Part shown: positions 7,224-14,224 of the stretch, piece by piece
Numbering within the stretch: the stretch's first letter is position 1
Layout of the letters: the number at the start of each line of letters is the position of its first letter
Origin: Desulfobacterales bacterium
GTDB taxonomy: Bacteria > Desulfobacterota > Desulfobacteria > Desulfobacterales > JASFBJ01
Assembly: GCA_030149585.1 (NCBI GenBank)
Contig: JASFBJ010000013.1
Coordinates: forward strand, 1-23,539
Length of the DNA: 23,539 nucleotides
Direction of reading: 5' to 3'
Notes under the pieces: model-generated
Database searches by the model: none
The model's input: the letters and a program-made list of their open reading frames with translations, nothing else
Told to the model about the DNA's origin: nothing
Made by a program: the position numbers and the translations under genes

Positions 7224-9248
7224 CTACGAGGATGCGACCGGATTGGTTGATACCGGAAGATGAATGATAAAAAGTGTACCCTGTCCGTGTTCCCCTTTTT
7301 TGCCATATGCAGATGAAGGTGGACTCTTCACTTCTATTTTGCCTTTATGTTCCTGGATTATACCGAAAGTTACCGCCAATCCAAGACCGGTTCCTTTTCC
7401 CACAGGCTTGGTTGTATAAAACGGGTCAAATATCCTGTCAATTTTTTCAGGTGGAATTCCATGCCCGGTATCGAGGATATTTATAATTACCTCAGCAGGT
7501 TGTACATTATAGTGTGTTGAAATGGTGATCATACCTTCTCCGCTAATAGCATCAAAAGCATTATTCACCAGGTTGATAATTGCCTGTTCAATCTTCTCCT
7601 TATCTCCAATAACAGGCGGGAGATAAGGAGAAAGCCGACGCACAAGTGAAACCCGGTCAAGACTGAAGGTATGCTCAACAACTGATAATACCTCTTCTAT
7701 GGTCTCGTTGATATTTAAAAGGCTCATGGTGCTTTCTGTTCGACGGGAGAATCTGAGCAGGTCTGCAACAATTTTTTTACAAATCCTGGTTTGTTTTTCT
7801 ATTATTTTTAAATCATTAAAAGCCTGGCTTTTGGGTTTTTCTTCTTCGAGCAAAAGCTGCGCATATCCTAATATAATACCCAGAGGGGTGTTGATTTCAT
7901 GTGCTATGCCCGCGATAAGCTGGCCGATCGATTCCATCTTTTGTGCCTGTGCAAGCTGTTCCTGAACCAGTTTGAACTCTGTAATATCCCGGCCACTGCA
8001 TAAAAGTCCTCCAATTTTTCCATCAGCCTCATAAACCGGTATTTTAACCATATGAAGCCATTTGTTTTTGTTGTCGCCGTATATAATATTATTTTCTTTA
8101 ACCATTGGTTTGCCTGATTTCAGGATATTGAGGTCTTCTTTGAGGTATTTTTCAGCCACGCTTTTGGAAAAAAGATCAAAATCGGTTTTGCCGATAATTT
8201 CTTGTTCCGCCCTGTTGATCAGATCGCAAAATGACTTGTTTGCGGAAAGATAAACCAGGTTGAGATCCTGCATGAAGACAAAGTCGGGCGTGGCATCCAG
8301 TACAGTCTTAAGAAGCAGGCGCTGTTCTTTCAGAATTTTTTCAGAATTTTGGAGTTCGGATAAATGTGTTTTTAAAGACAGGGCCATGGAGCTGAAACTT
8401 TCTGCCAGGCTCTGGATTTCATCGCCCGAGCATTTATGATAAACTCGGCAATTTATACAGCTTGATATTTTTTGGGCATATTCACCTTCAACACAGTCAG
8501 GACAGAGAGTTCCTGCCAAATACCAGCAGCGCTGGTGAATTTTTCCATATGCCGGGCACTCTTTTTTGTTGCATGGCATAATTTCCCAGCAGTTTTTTTT
8601 GAGTAAAGGTGCTGTCTGAACATCAAGGTTGCCCATAAGTGCCTGTTCAGAAGATTCATGAAGAATTTTAATGCGGCGGGTTACAGGCAAAGCCACGGCT
8701 GTACCTACGAATATGGCAATAATAATTACAATTCCCGTTGACAGAAATGTACTCCACCAGAGACGGTTTATCGCCTCTTGAACTTTAGTTCTGAGTAAGC
8801 CCAGGCGTATGGTTCCAAAGCGATCTTTGTCAATTATTACAGGAAATGCATAATCGCAAATAAGCTGTTTGCCTGTATCAAGCAGGTGCAAGCTGTATTT
8901 TTGAATATCTGAAACAGTATTTGCCCCTTTCAGTTCCACGGGAAAACCGCCTTTGAAAGTATGTACAAGTGGTTTTCCTTTATTATTCAGGACAAATGTA
9001 TAGAAAATGTCGTCACTTAACCGAACAGTTTCATCCACAAGAATTTTCATCCTGAAAAAATCCATGGCAAGAATTGGTTCAGCCATTCTTGAAGCAAGAG
9101 TGGTACCGATTGAAATTCCGCGGTTTTTGTTTTCCTCCAGCAAAGCTTCTTTTATGATCATGCTGACAACAAAAAAGATAACTATCCCAAGAAGCAGGAG
9201 CAAAGAAAAAAGGCCCAGGTAAATTTTGCTTCTAAAACCGAGTTTCAT
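7224..9248 (-). CDS. Membrane sensor histidine kinase with a cysteine-rich insert in HAMP, and PAS domain
   Basis: Two-component sensor kinase of 674 residues. In order: membrane segment about 9-31; periplasmic sensor about 32-162; second membrane segment about 165-188; start of HAMP about 187-211; a cysteine-rich insert 219-274 with nine Cys (220, 226, 231, 241, 249, 252, 264, 267, 273) and two Cys-Trp pairs, like the two-CW domain; second HAMP helix from DEIQSLAESF (276-285); PAS about 308-424; HisKA with phospho-acceptor His450 in AGIAHEINTPL; HATPase with N-box NLVNNAFDA (559-567), DTGHGIPP and GTGLGLAV. It should phosphorylate a response regulator, but none is encoded nearby, so it is an orphan. 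The cysteines could bind a metal or sense redox state (inference). TAGGAT upstream is a modest ribosome-binding site. Confidence 0.9.
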   Translation of the reverse strand: MKLGFRSKIYLGLFSLLLLLGIVIFFVVSMIIKEALLEENKNRGISIGTTLASRMAEPILAMDFFRMKILVDETVRLSDDIFYTFVLNNKGKPLVHTFKGGFPVELKGANTVSDIQKYSLHLLDTGKQLICDYAFPVIIDKDRFGTIRLGLLRTKVQEAINRLWWSTFLSTGIVIIIAIFVGTAVALPVTRRIKILHESSEQALMGNLDVQTAPLLKKNCWEIMPCNKKECPAYGKIHQRCWYLAGTLCPDCVEGEYAQKISSCINCRVYHKCSGDEIQSLAESFSSMALSLKTHLSELQNSEKILKEQRLLLKTVLDATPDFVFMQDLNLVYLSANKSFCDLINRAEQEIIGKTDFDLFSKSVAEKYLKEDLNILKSGKPMVKENNIIYGDNKNKWLHMVKIPVYEADGKIGGLLCSGRDITEFKLVQEQLAQAQKMESIGQLIAGIAHEINTPLGIILGYAQLLLEEEKPKSQAFNDLKIIEKQTRICKKIVADLLRFSRRTESTMSLLNINETIEEVLSVVEHTFSLDRVSLVRRLSPYLPPVIGDKEKIEQAIINLVNNAFDAISGEGMITISTHYNVQPAEVIINILDTGHGIPPEKIDRIFDPFYTTKPVGKGTGLGLAVTFGIIQEHKGKIEVKSPPSSAYGKKGEHGQGTLFIIHLPVSTNPVASS

Positions 9249-9447
9249 AGCATATATCCTAATTCAAATTTATCTGCTGAACTGATTAAACACCGATTTT
9301 ACAGTAGACTATATTTATAATCAATATCAATATCTTAGCATATTATAATTCAAACAACAATTAAAATGCCTGGGAAATAAATATTTGATTAATACCTTGA
9401 TATTTAAATATATTATTGCTAAATTAATTAAATATTGAATCGGATAT
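9249..9447. other. AT-rich intergenic region upstream of the kinase gene
   Basis: Together with 9448-9710 this forms a 462-base gap without a confident gene. It holds the kinase 5' region on the minus strand, short ATATC reiterations near 9321-9333, and a TATAAT-like minus-strand hexamer near 9340 without a convincing -35 box. Nothing else is recognisable. Confidence 0.4.
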
Positions 9448-9630
9448 TTGCCCACAGTATTGGATATCACAGGTTGTAGCAACACACCTTGTCGTTGCGG
9501 CAGTGGAAAAAAATACAAGAAATGCTGTGATGGTATAGGCTTTAAGATAATGACTTTGGGAAGGCCAGAGGGAGGAAGGCGTATTATAATACTCCGACGA
9601 CCGATAACGCACCCAAAATCTTTATCTTAG
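9448..9630 (+). pseudogene. SEC-C-motif micro-ORF or gene remnant
   Basis: A 60-codon frame opens only at TTG, 12 bases after an in-frame TGA, with no ribosome-binding site. Residues 11-28 carry NTPCRCGSGKKYKKCCDG, a near-perfect SEC-C zinc-binding motif as found at the C-terminus of SecA and in many small proteins. The remaining 30 residues look like random translation rich in Arg. Either it is a tiny metal-binding protein with an unusual start, or the last surviving piece of a larger SEC-C protein. The surrounding 9249-9447 is very AT-rich and shows no recognisable coding, which favours decay. Confidence 0.4.
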
Positions 9631-9710
9631 AGTCTATATCTATAATTTGTTTCTTGATCTTTAAATCTTATGTATATAAATTAATAGCCAAATCTTAATA
9701 AGGCATAAAA

Positions 9711-10430
9711 ATGAAATCTAAAAATATCCCTTTAAATGAACGTATTATTTTTGCACTTGATGTAGATTCTCTGGAAAAATGCGAAAAGTGGCTTGATCTT
9801 CTTGGCCCGCATATAAACTTTTTTAAGGTAGGCCTTGAACTGTTTATAGCTGAAGGATTTAAAGCAGTTGATGCAATAACTAAACGAGGCCATAAGGTTA
9901 TGGTTGATCTTAAACTTTTTGATGTTCCGGAAACTGTTAGCTCAGCAATTTCAGTATTAAAAGAACGAAATGTTACTTTTGCTACAGTGCATGGTAATGA
10001 TCCAATAATACGGGCTGCAGTTAAAGTTAAAAACGGGCTTAAAATTCTTGCTGTAACTGTTCTAACCAGTTTTGACGAAGACGATATGAAAGAGCTTGGA
10101 TTAACCGGGACAGTTGAAGATTTAGTCTTTCAGCGAGCTAAAAAGGCAATATCACTTGGATGTGACGGCATTATTTCTTCCGGCCGTGAGGCTGAAAGAG
10201 TGAGAAACGAACTGGGCAATAATTTTATCATAGTTACACCGGGTATTCGTCCAGGAAAAAATATTGAAATCCCGGAAGATGACCAAAAAAGAATTACAAC
10301 AGCTCAGAATGCTGTAATAAATGGAGCCGACTATGTTGTTGTAGGGCGACCCATTAAAATGGCAAAAGATCCAATATCTGTTATAAAATCCATGCAACAA
10401 GAAATTGAAAAAGGTTTAAAGAGAAAATAA
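9711..10430 (+). CDS. pyrF: Orotidine 5'-phosphate decarboxylase
   Basis: Last step of UMP synthesis: decarboxylates orotidine 5'-phosphate to UMP in the cytoplasm. The 239 residues match the short bacterial type I enzyme. The DxKxxD catalytic signature is VDLKLFDVP with Asp66, Lys68 and Asp71. The N-terminal strand FALDVDS, Lys39 in FFKVG, the phosphate-gripping TPGIRP, and VVVGRPI near the C-terminus are all present. TAAGGC eight bases upstream is a weak ribosome-binding site. It starts a plus-strand group: pyrE follows after 46 bases, so the last two steps of the pathway are adjacent. Confidence 0.95.
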   Translation: MKSKNIPLNERIIFALDVDSLEKCEKWLDLLGPHINFFKVGLELFIAEGFKAVDAITKRGHKVMVDLKLFDVPETVSSAISVLKERNVTFATVHGNDPIIRAAVKVKNGLKILAVTVLTSFDEDDMKELGLTGTVEDLVFQRAKKAISLGCDGIISSGREAERVRNELGNNFIIVTPGIRPGKNIEIPEDDQKRITTAQNAVINGADYVVVGRPIKMAKDPISVIKSMQQEIEKGLKRK

Positions 10431-10476
10431 TATGATTTGTGAATTCAAATAAGCTGGAAAAAAAGGTTAATTTTTC

Positions 10477-11067
10477 ATGAACAAATTAAAAAATTTAATT
10501 AAAACAAGGTGTTTTAAACAAACTGATACACCATCTTTTTCATTGGTTTCTGGTAAAAAAAGTTGCTTTTATTTTAACATGAAGAAAGTCACTTATTTCC
10601 CGGAAGGCGAATTTCTTACAGGGCAGGCGGTATATGATAAAATTCAGGAACTCGGTCTCAAGCCTAAATCGATTGGCGGGCTTACTATGGGCGCCGACCC
10701 AATAGCGGTTGCTGTTTCCTTTACCTCTTTTTTAAAAGATAATCCTATTGAAGCTTTTTCCATTCGCAAAGAACCCAAAGCACACGGCCTGGGGTTACAG
10801 ATTGAAGGAAATATCAAATCAGGTGACCCTGTTATTATTATAGATGACGTTGTTACTACAGGAAAATCCACCATACAGGCTATTAATATTGCAAGAGAAC
10901 ACGGCTTAAATGTTTTATGTGCCATGATTCTTGTAGATCGATGCGAAGAAAACGGACGGCAAAATATTGAAGCTCAGGGAATTGAAGTCTATTCAATATT
11001 TACAATACATGATTTTGAAATTAAGGAGGAATTCAATGTTGAGCTCTCCGCTTCCAGCTCTTCATGA
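10477..11067 (+). CDS. pyrE: Orotate phosphoribosyltransferase
   Basis: Joins orotate and PRPP to orotidine 5'-phosphate, the substrate of the PyrF encoded just upstream. At 196 residues it has normal length. The PRPP-binding signature is VIIIDDVVTTGKST (119-132), and the flexible-loop catalytic region is SIRKEPKAHGLG with Lys98, Lys101 and His103. GGLTMGADP (67-75) is the usual phosphate-contact loop. AAAGG (10462-10466) lies ten bases upstream. The final 32 bases overlap the start of the next gene, and the C-terminal Ser-rich tail (ELSASSSS) is encoded inside that overlap. Confidence 0.93.
   Translation: MNKLKNLIKTRCFKQTDTPSFSLVSGKKSCFYFNMKKVTYFPEGEFLTGQAVYDKIQELGLKPKSIGGLTMGADPIAVAVSFTSFLKDNPIEAFSIRKEPKAHGLGLQIEGNIKSGDPVIIIDDVVTTGKSTIQAINIAREHGLNVLCAMILVDRCEENGRQNIEAQGIEVYSIFTIHDFEIKEEFNVELSASSSS
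11023..11029 (+). promoter_or_regulatory. Strong Shine-Dalgarno site inside pyrE that sets the amidohydrolase start
   Basis: AAGGAGG lies six bases before the ATG at 11036, within the pyrE coding sequence. It decides the start over the ATG at 10967 and implies translational coupling with pyrE. Confidence 0.75.
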
Positions 11068-11920
11068 TAAAGAAGGAGATAAAATCCCATCCTCTTTTCC
11101 CTTTGTGGTGGATACCCATGTGCATATTTTCCCGGATGGAATTTTTAAAGCTATCTGGAAGTGGTTTGACCAGTATGGATGGCCTATTCGTTATTGCCTG
11201 AATTCAAGAGAAATACTGGATTTTTTATTATCAAGGGGAATTGACCATATTATAGCCTTTCAATATTCTCATAAAAAGGGCATTGCCCGTGATTTAAATA
11301 AATACATGGTTGAAATATGCAGTAAATATCCTGGGCAGGTTACAGGTATGGCAACCGTCTTTCCTGGTGAACCTGAAGCTGCCGGCATCCTCAAAGACGC
11401 TTTTGAATCAGGTCTGAAAGGAGTAAAACTACACGCTCATGTGCAGTGTTTTGATATGAATTCCGACCAGATGGACATTATTTATAAGGTGTGCACGGCT
11501 AATGGTAAACCAATAGTGATGCATGTAGGCAAAGAGCCGAAATCTCCAGCTTATAATTGCGATCCATATTTGCTGTGCAGCGCTGGAAAACTGGAAAATG
11601 TGATAAAAAAATATCCTGATTTAAAGGTATGTGTACCTCATCTTGGAATTAATGAGATTGAACCATATCAGCAGCTTATTAAAAAATATGATAATCTCTG
11701 GCTTGATACTGCCATGGCCCTGGCCAACTATTTTACTGATATGAATCCACCCCGATTAGATGCAATGCGGATTGATCGAATCATGTATGGATCAGATTTT
11801 CCCAATATCCCCTATGCCTGGGATCGCGAACTTAAATTAATTGACAGGGCAAATCTTACGGAAAAAACCCTTGAATTAATTATGGGTAAAAATGCTGTTG
11901 ATTTTTTTTTAATAGAATAA
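11036..11920 (+). CDS. Amidohydrolase-2 family metal-dependent hydrolase
   Basis: TIM-barrel enzyme of 294 residues from this start, cytoplasmic (no signal peptide). Metal-ligand motifs of the amidohydrolase-2 family (ACMSD/resorcylate decarboxylase-like) are in order: VDTHVH (His28, His30), MHVGKE (His163), VPHLGI (His202) and MYGSDFP (Asp254). The family hydrolyses or decarboxylates varied ring and amide substrates, so the reaction is not predictable. The gene overlaps pyrE by 32 bases in another frame, which suggests co-translation with pyrimidine genes. It is not a classical dihydroorotase: the sequence is of the ACMSD-like branch, with no PyrC motifs seen. A longer frame from 10967 would intrude 100 bases into pyrE and is less likely. 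Confidence 0.82.
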   Translation: MLSSPLPALHDKEGDKIPSSFPFVVDTHVHIFPDGIFKAIWKWFDQYGWPIRYCLNSREILDFLLSRGIDHIIAFQYSHKKGIARDLNKYMVEICSKYPGQVTGMATVFPGEPEAAGILKDAFESGLKGVKLHAHVQCFDMNSDQMDIIYKVCTANGKPIVMHVGKEPKSPAYNCDPYLLCSAGKLENVIKKYPDLKVCVPHLGINEIEPYQQLIKKYDNLWLDTAMALANYFTDMNPPRLDAMRIDRIMYGSDFPNIPYAWDRELKLIDRANLTEKTLELIMGKNAVDFFLIE

Positions 11921-11982
11921 TAGATGAGCAAATTCTGTTTTTTAGCTAAGGAACAGACCTGCCGATTCACACCCTGATCCAG

Positions 11983-12957
11983 TTAAAAACCCCGGAACAT
12001 CCAGGCAATTATGCAAAAAACAGCACCAATGGATAACAGCCACGGCCCCAAATAGATTTTCTGTTTTTTTTCTTTTGAGCTTTGAATCAGGCAGCTTAGC
12101 ATATATCTTTTAACTTTTACTAAAAAGTTCTGATCTATATTAAAATTGTCCAGTGAATCAGAAAATTGAAGATGAATAATCTCTAATGTGTCAGACAGCA
12201 AAGCCGCGTAATCAGGCCTTGGGTCTCCTTTAGCCAGAGCGGCCAGCAATACTTTCGGCCCTTGACTGATAAATATTCGATAATCACCGAATTGCAATAT
12301 ATCTATATTTTGCCCTTTTCCATCCTGAAAATGTCTAGCCGCAAAATCGCGGATAGCGGTAAGCATGCTAACCAGCATATCAGAATCAGCGGATTCAATA
12401 CCCAAAGCAGCCAGGCTCTGTAAAACCACTCCATTATCCCTTTTGAGCAGAAAAACCTGCTCTACCTGATAACTGACTGTTTTAGATTGTAAAATTTCTT
12501 TAAAACTTTTTTTCTTTTTAAAACTTTCCAGCCGCCATTTAAGAGCATTGAACGAGAACCAGTTTTGTCCCAGGCAATTCATAAAAGCTGTGATGTCACG
12601 CAATTTGATCAAAACAGCATTGCCAAAAGCAGGTATCAGAACCTTGGCCACAGCTTCTTTTAAAACCCCTGGGTTATCGCGCACTGAATCCAAAAGCGCC
12701 TTTTCAATTAAGGGTACCAGAAAATTGTTAATGCGCTGATCCAGGCCTGACCGAATAGCCATAGCTTCCGCCAAAACCTTACTCACATCCTGAGCCCTTA
12801 GAGCATGATTATCTATGTGCTCTCCCAGCCGTAAAAGTTCCATTTGCTCCGGCTCAAGCAAAAGCCTTCGAAGCCTGATCAGCTCATCTGCCGCCGAATT
12901 TTCAAAATTGTCTGGCTCAGCATAAGAAGCAGGAAAATCATGATGAAAATCATTCAT
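11983..12957 (-). CDS. Membrane-anchored protein related to the N-terminal region of OmpA-family envelope proteins, OmpA domain missing
   Basis: Protein of 324 residues from the ATG at 12957, overlapping the upstream gene by eight bases. Residues 24-72 (ELIRLRRLLLEPEQMELLRLG, then AQDVSKVLAEAMAIR) and the central part (SYQVEQVFLLKRDNGVVLQ, MLVSMLTAIRDFAARHF, FGDYRIFISQGP) recall, from memory, the region that precedes an OmpA peptidoglycan-binding domain in a group of bacterial proteins. Here no OmpA domain follows. The chain ends with a single membrane helix (about 302-321) and FRGF, so it looks tail-anchored with the bulk in the cytoplasm. The gene is convergent with the amidohydrolase gene and pairs with the coiled-coil gene. 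The 340-residue reading from 13005 overlaps the neighbour more and is less likely. Function unknown. Confidence 0.7.
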   Translation of the reverse strand: MNDFHHDFPASYAEPDNFENSAADELIRLRRLLLEPEQMELLRLGEHIDNHALRAQDVSKVLAEAMAIRSGLDQRINNFLVPLIEKALLDSVRDNPGVLKEAVAKVLIPAFGNAVLIKLRDITAFMNCLGQNWFSFNALKWRLESFKKKKSFKEILQSKTVSYQVEQVFLLKRDNGVVLQSLAALGIESADSDMLVSMLTAIRDFAARHFQDGKGQNIDILQFGDYRIFISQGPKVLLAALAKGDPRPDYAALLSDTLEIIHLQFSDSLDNFNIDQNFLVKVKRYMLSCLIQSSKEKKQKIYLGPWLLSIGAVFCIIAWMFRGF

Positions 12958-13888
12958 CAAGCTCATCATCCACAGTTGAAGAGTTTTCCAGGTCAAGTTC
13001 ATCACTTAAGCGCATAGCCATTTCAAGAAAAAGTTCGGACATTGCCCCCCGCTCAACCTTGGCGCTGCTCAAAATTTCAGTTGATTGACGCATAGCCCTT
13101 GCAGATTCTTCATGTTTACGCCTGATCTCATCTGTCAGATCTTTGGACTGGTCAAGCAAGCGGCTTACCACATCCCTCAAACTATCATTAAGTTGTTCAT
13201 CTATTTGTTGAATCCGCTGTTCAAGAGTTTGAGTGGCTTCAGACATGGAGGCCGCGAGTTCGCTGACTGTCTGAAGGCGGGTTTCCTGCTCAACTTTCCA
13301 TTTCTCGCTTAAAAGCTCGATCTCTTTTTTAGTGTAGCTTTCAAAGGCATCATAGCGCTGGAAAAGTTCTTCCCGTAAATCAGTTAATGCATTATCAAAA
13401 CGGGTTTCCAGTCCATCAAATCTATTTTTAAATTTACTAACCTGATTGCCAATAATAATATTACGGATTTTACCCATGGTATCGAGTTCCTGTACTGCAG
13501 GCTCCTTGACTTCATCGTCCTCAAATTCAGCTTGGCCGATATCACTATCATCTGCGGTATCGGCTTGATTTTCACAGACTTTGGCTTCACTAAAAAGTTG
13601 CTCCGGGCTATCAGCTTTTTCATCAGATATATCAGTCTCCAAATCGTCATTCTGATTCTTTTCCGGCTGATTATCTTCCGGATCATCTGAATATTTATCG
13701 GCTTTGTCGATTTCACCGCTATATTCAGCATTTTCACCATACTGATTAACCTGGTACTCGCCTGATTCCTTGTCTGGTTCCTCGTCTGATTCAAAATTCT
13801 CACTGGAAGTATAAGACCCGCCACCCTGGTCACTCTCCGCTGTCTTTTCAGTGTAAGTGTTCACATAATAGCTCCCATCCTCACTCAT
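12950..13888 (-). CDS. Acidic coiled-coil protein of unknown function, partner of the membrane-anchored protein
   Basis: Soluble protein of 312 residues. Residues 1-135 are strongly acidic, rich in Asp, Glu, Ser and Asn, and probably disordered. Residues 139-275 are a long amphipathic, heptad-like coiled coil. The end (VERGAMSELFLEMAMRLSDE, 278-297) is a compact helix. The start is the ATG at 13888, because GGGAGAAGG directly precedes it; a frame from 13963 adds 25 residues without support. It is the first gene of a two-gene operon, overlapping the next by eight bases. IRNIIIGNQVSKFKNRFDGL (141-160) resembles LRRLLLEPEQMELLRLGEHI in the partner. I do not recognise a named family; a scaffold or membrane-complex adaptor is a guess from shape. 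Confidence 0.7.
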   Translation of the reverse strand: MSEDGSYYVNTYTEKTAESDQGGGSYTSSENFESDEEPDKESGEYQVNQYGENAEYSGEIDKADKYSDDPEDNQPEKNQNDDLETDISDEKADSPEQLFSEAKVCENQADTADDSDIGQAEFEDDEVKEPAVQELDTMGKIRNIIIGNQVSKFKNRFDGLETRFDNALTDLREELFQRYDAFESYTKKEIELLSEKWKVEQETRLQTVSELAASMSEATQTLEQRIQQIDEQLNDSLRDVVSRLLDQSKDLTDEIRRKHEESARAMRQSTEILSSAKVERGAMSELFLEMAMRLSDELDLENSSTVDDELDE

Positions 13889-14017
13889 AGCCTTCTCCCT
13901 TATTAATAATGAATAGAAATTTTCCTGTTTTGCGCTGATTGGGCACCATGCCGCACCAGCCAATAAAAATAATATCTTAATAAATTCTGAAAAATTTAAA
14001 ACGCCCTTAAATAAATA

Positions 14018-14046
14018 ATTATAAACCTTTTTTGACTTTCATTCAA
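14018..14046 (-). promoter_or_regulatory. Sigma-70-type promoter of the coiled-coil/membrane-protein operon
   Basis: On the minus strand, TTGAAT (14046-14041) and a perfect TATAAT (14023-14018) are separated by 17 bases. Transcription would start near 14011, giving a leader of about 120 bases before the ATG at 13888. Confidence 0.6.
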
Positions 14047-14180
14047 GTAAAGTTTTTAATCAATTTTAAAAACAGCGGCCAGCAGGCAAGTGGAATTAAG
14101 GTTGCCAGCAAAATACTTATCTTTTTTTGACCAGGCCATCTAAAACAACTTATTTCATATTTGACAAGCACACCTGTTTT

Positions 14181-14210
14181 TTGACATACTTTAATGAAAA
14201 TTTCTATTAT
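14181..14210 (+). promoter_or_regulatory. Sigma-70-type promoter of glnS
   Basis: A perfect TTGACA (14181-14186) and TATTAT (14205-14210) are 18 bases apart. A second TTGACA sits at 14161-14166, 20 bases earlier. The -10 box ends only 14 bases before the glnS ATG, so the leader would be about eight bases long. The rest of 13889-14180 holds the opposite promoter and leader and no gene. Confidence 0.6.
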
Positions 14211-14224
14211 GATAAGGCAAAATT

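Noticed and set aside
10967..11035. Upstream ATG for the amidohydrolase
   Set aside because: It would overlap pyrE by 101 bases and has no ribosome-binding site; the ATG at 11036 has AAGGAGG.
11036..11920. Dihydroorotase (pyrC) assignment from the pyrimidine context
   Set aside because: Motifs and length fit the amidohydrolase-2/ACMSD-like branch rather than PyrC; context alone is not enough.
13384..13833. 149-codon frame overlapping the coiled-coil gene in another frame
   Set aside because: Rich in Ile, Arg, Lys and Met without pattern; it arises from out-of-frame reading of the acidic region.
13889..13963. Longer N-terminus for the coiled-coil protein
   Set aside because: The ribosome-binding site and acidic domain start at 13888; the added residues look like translated leader.
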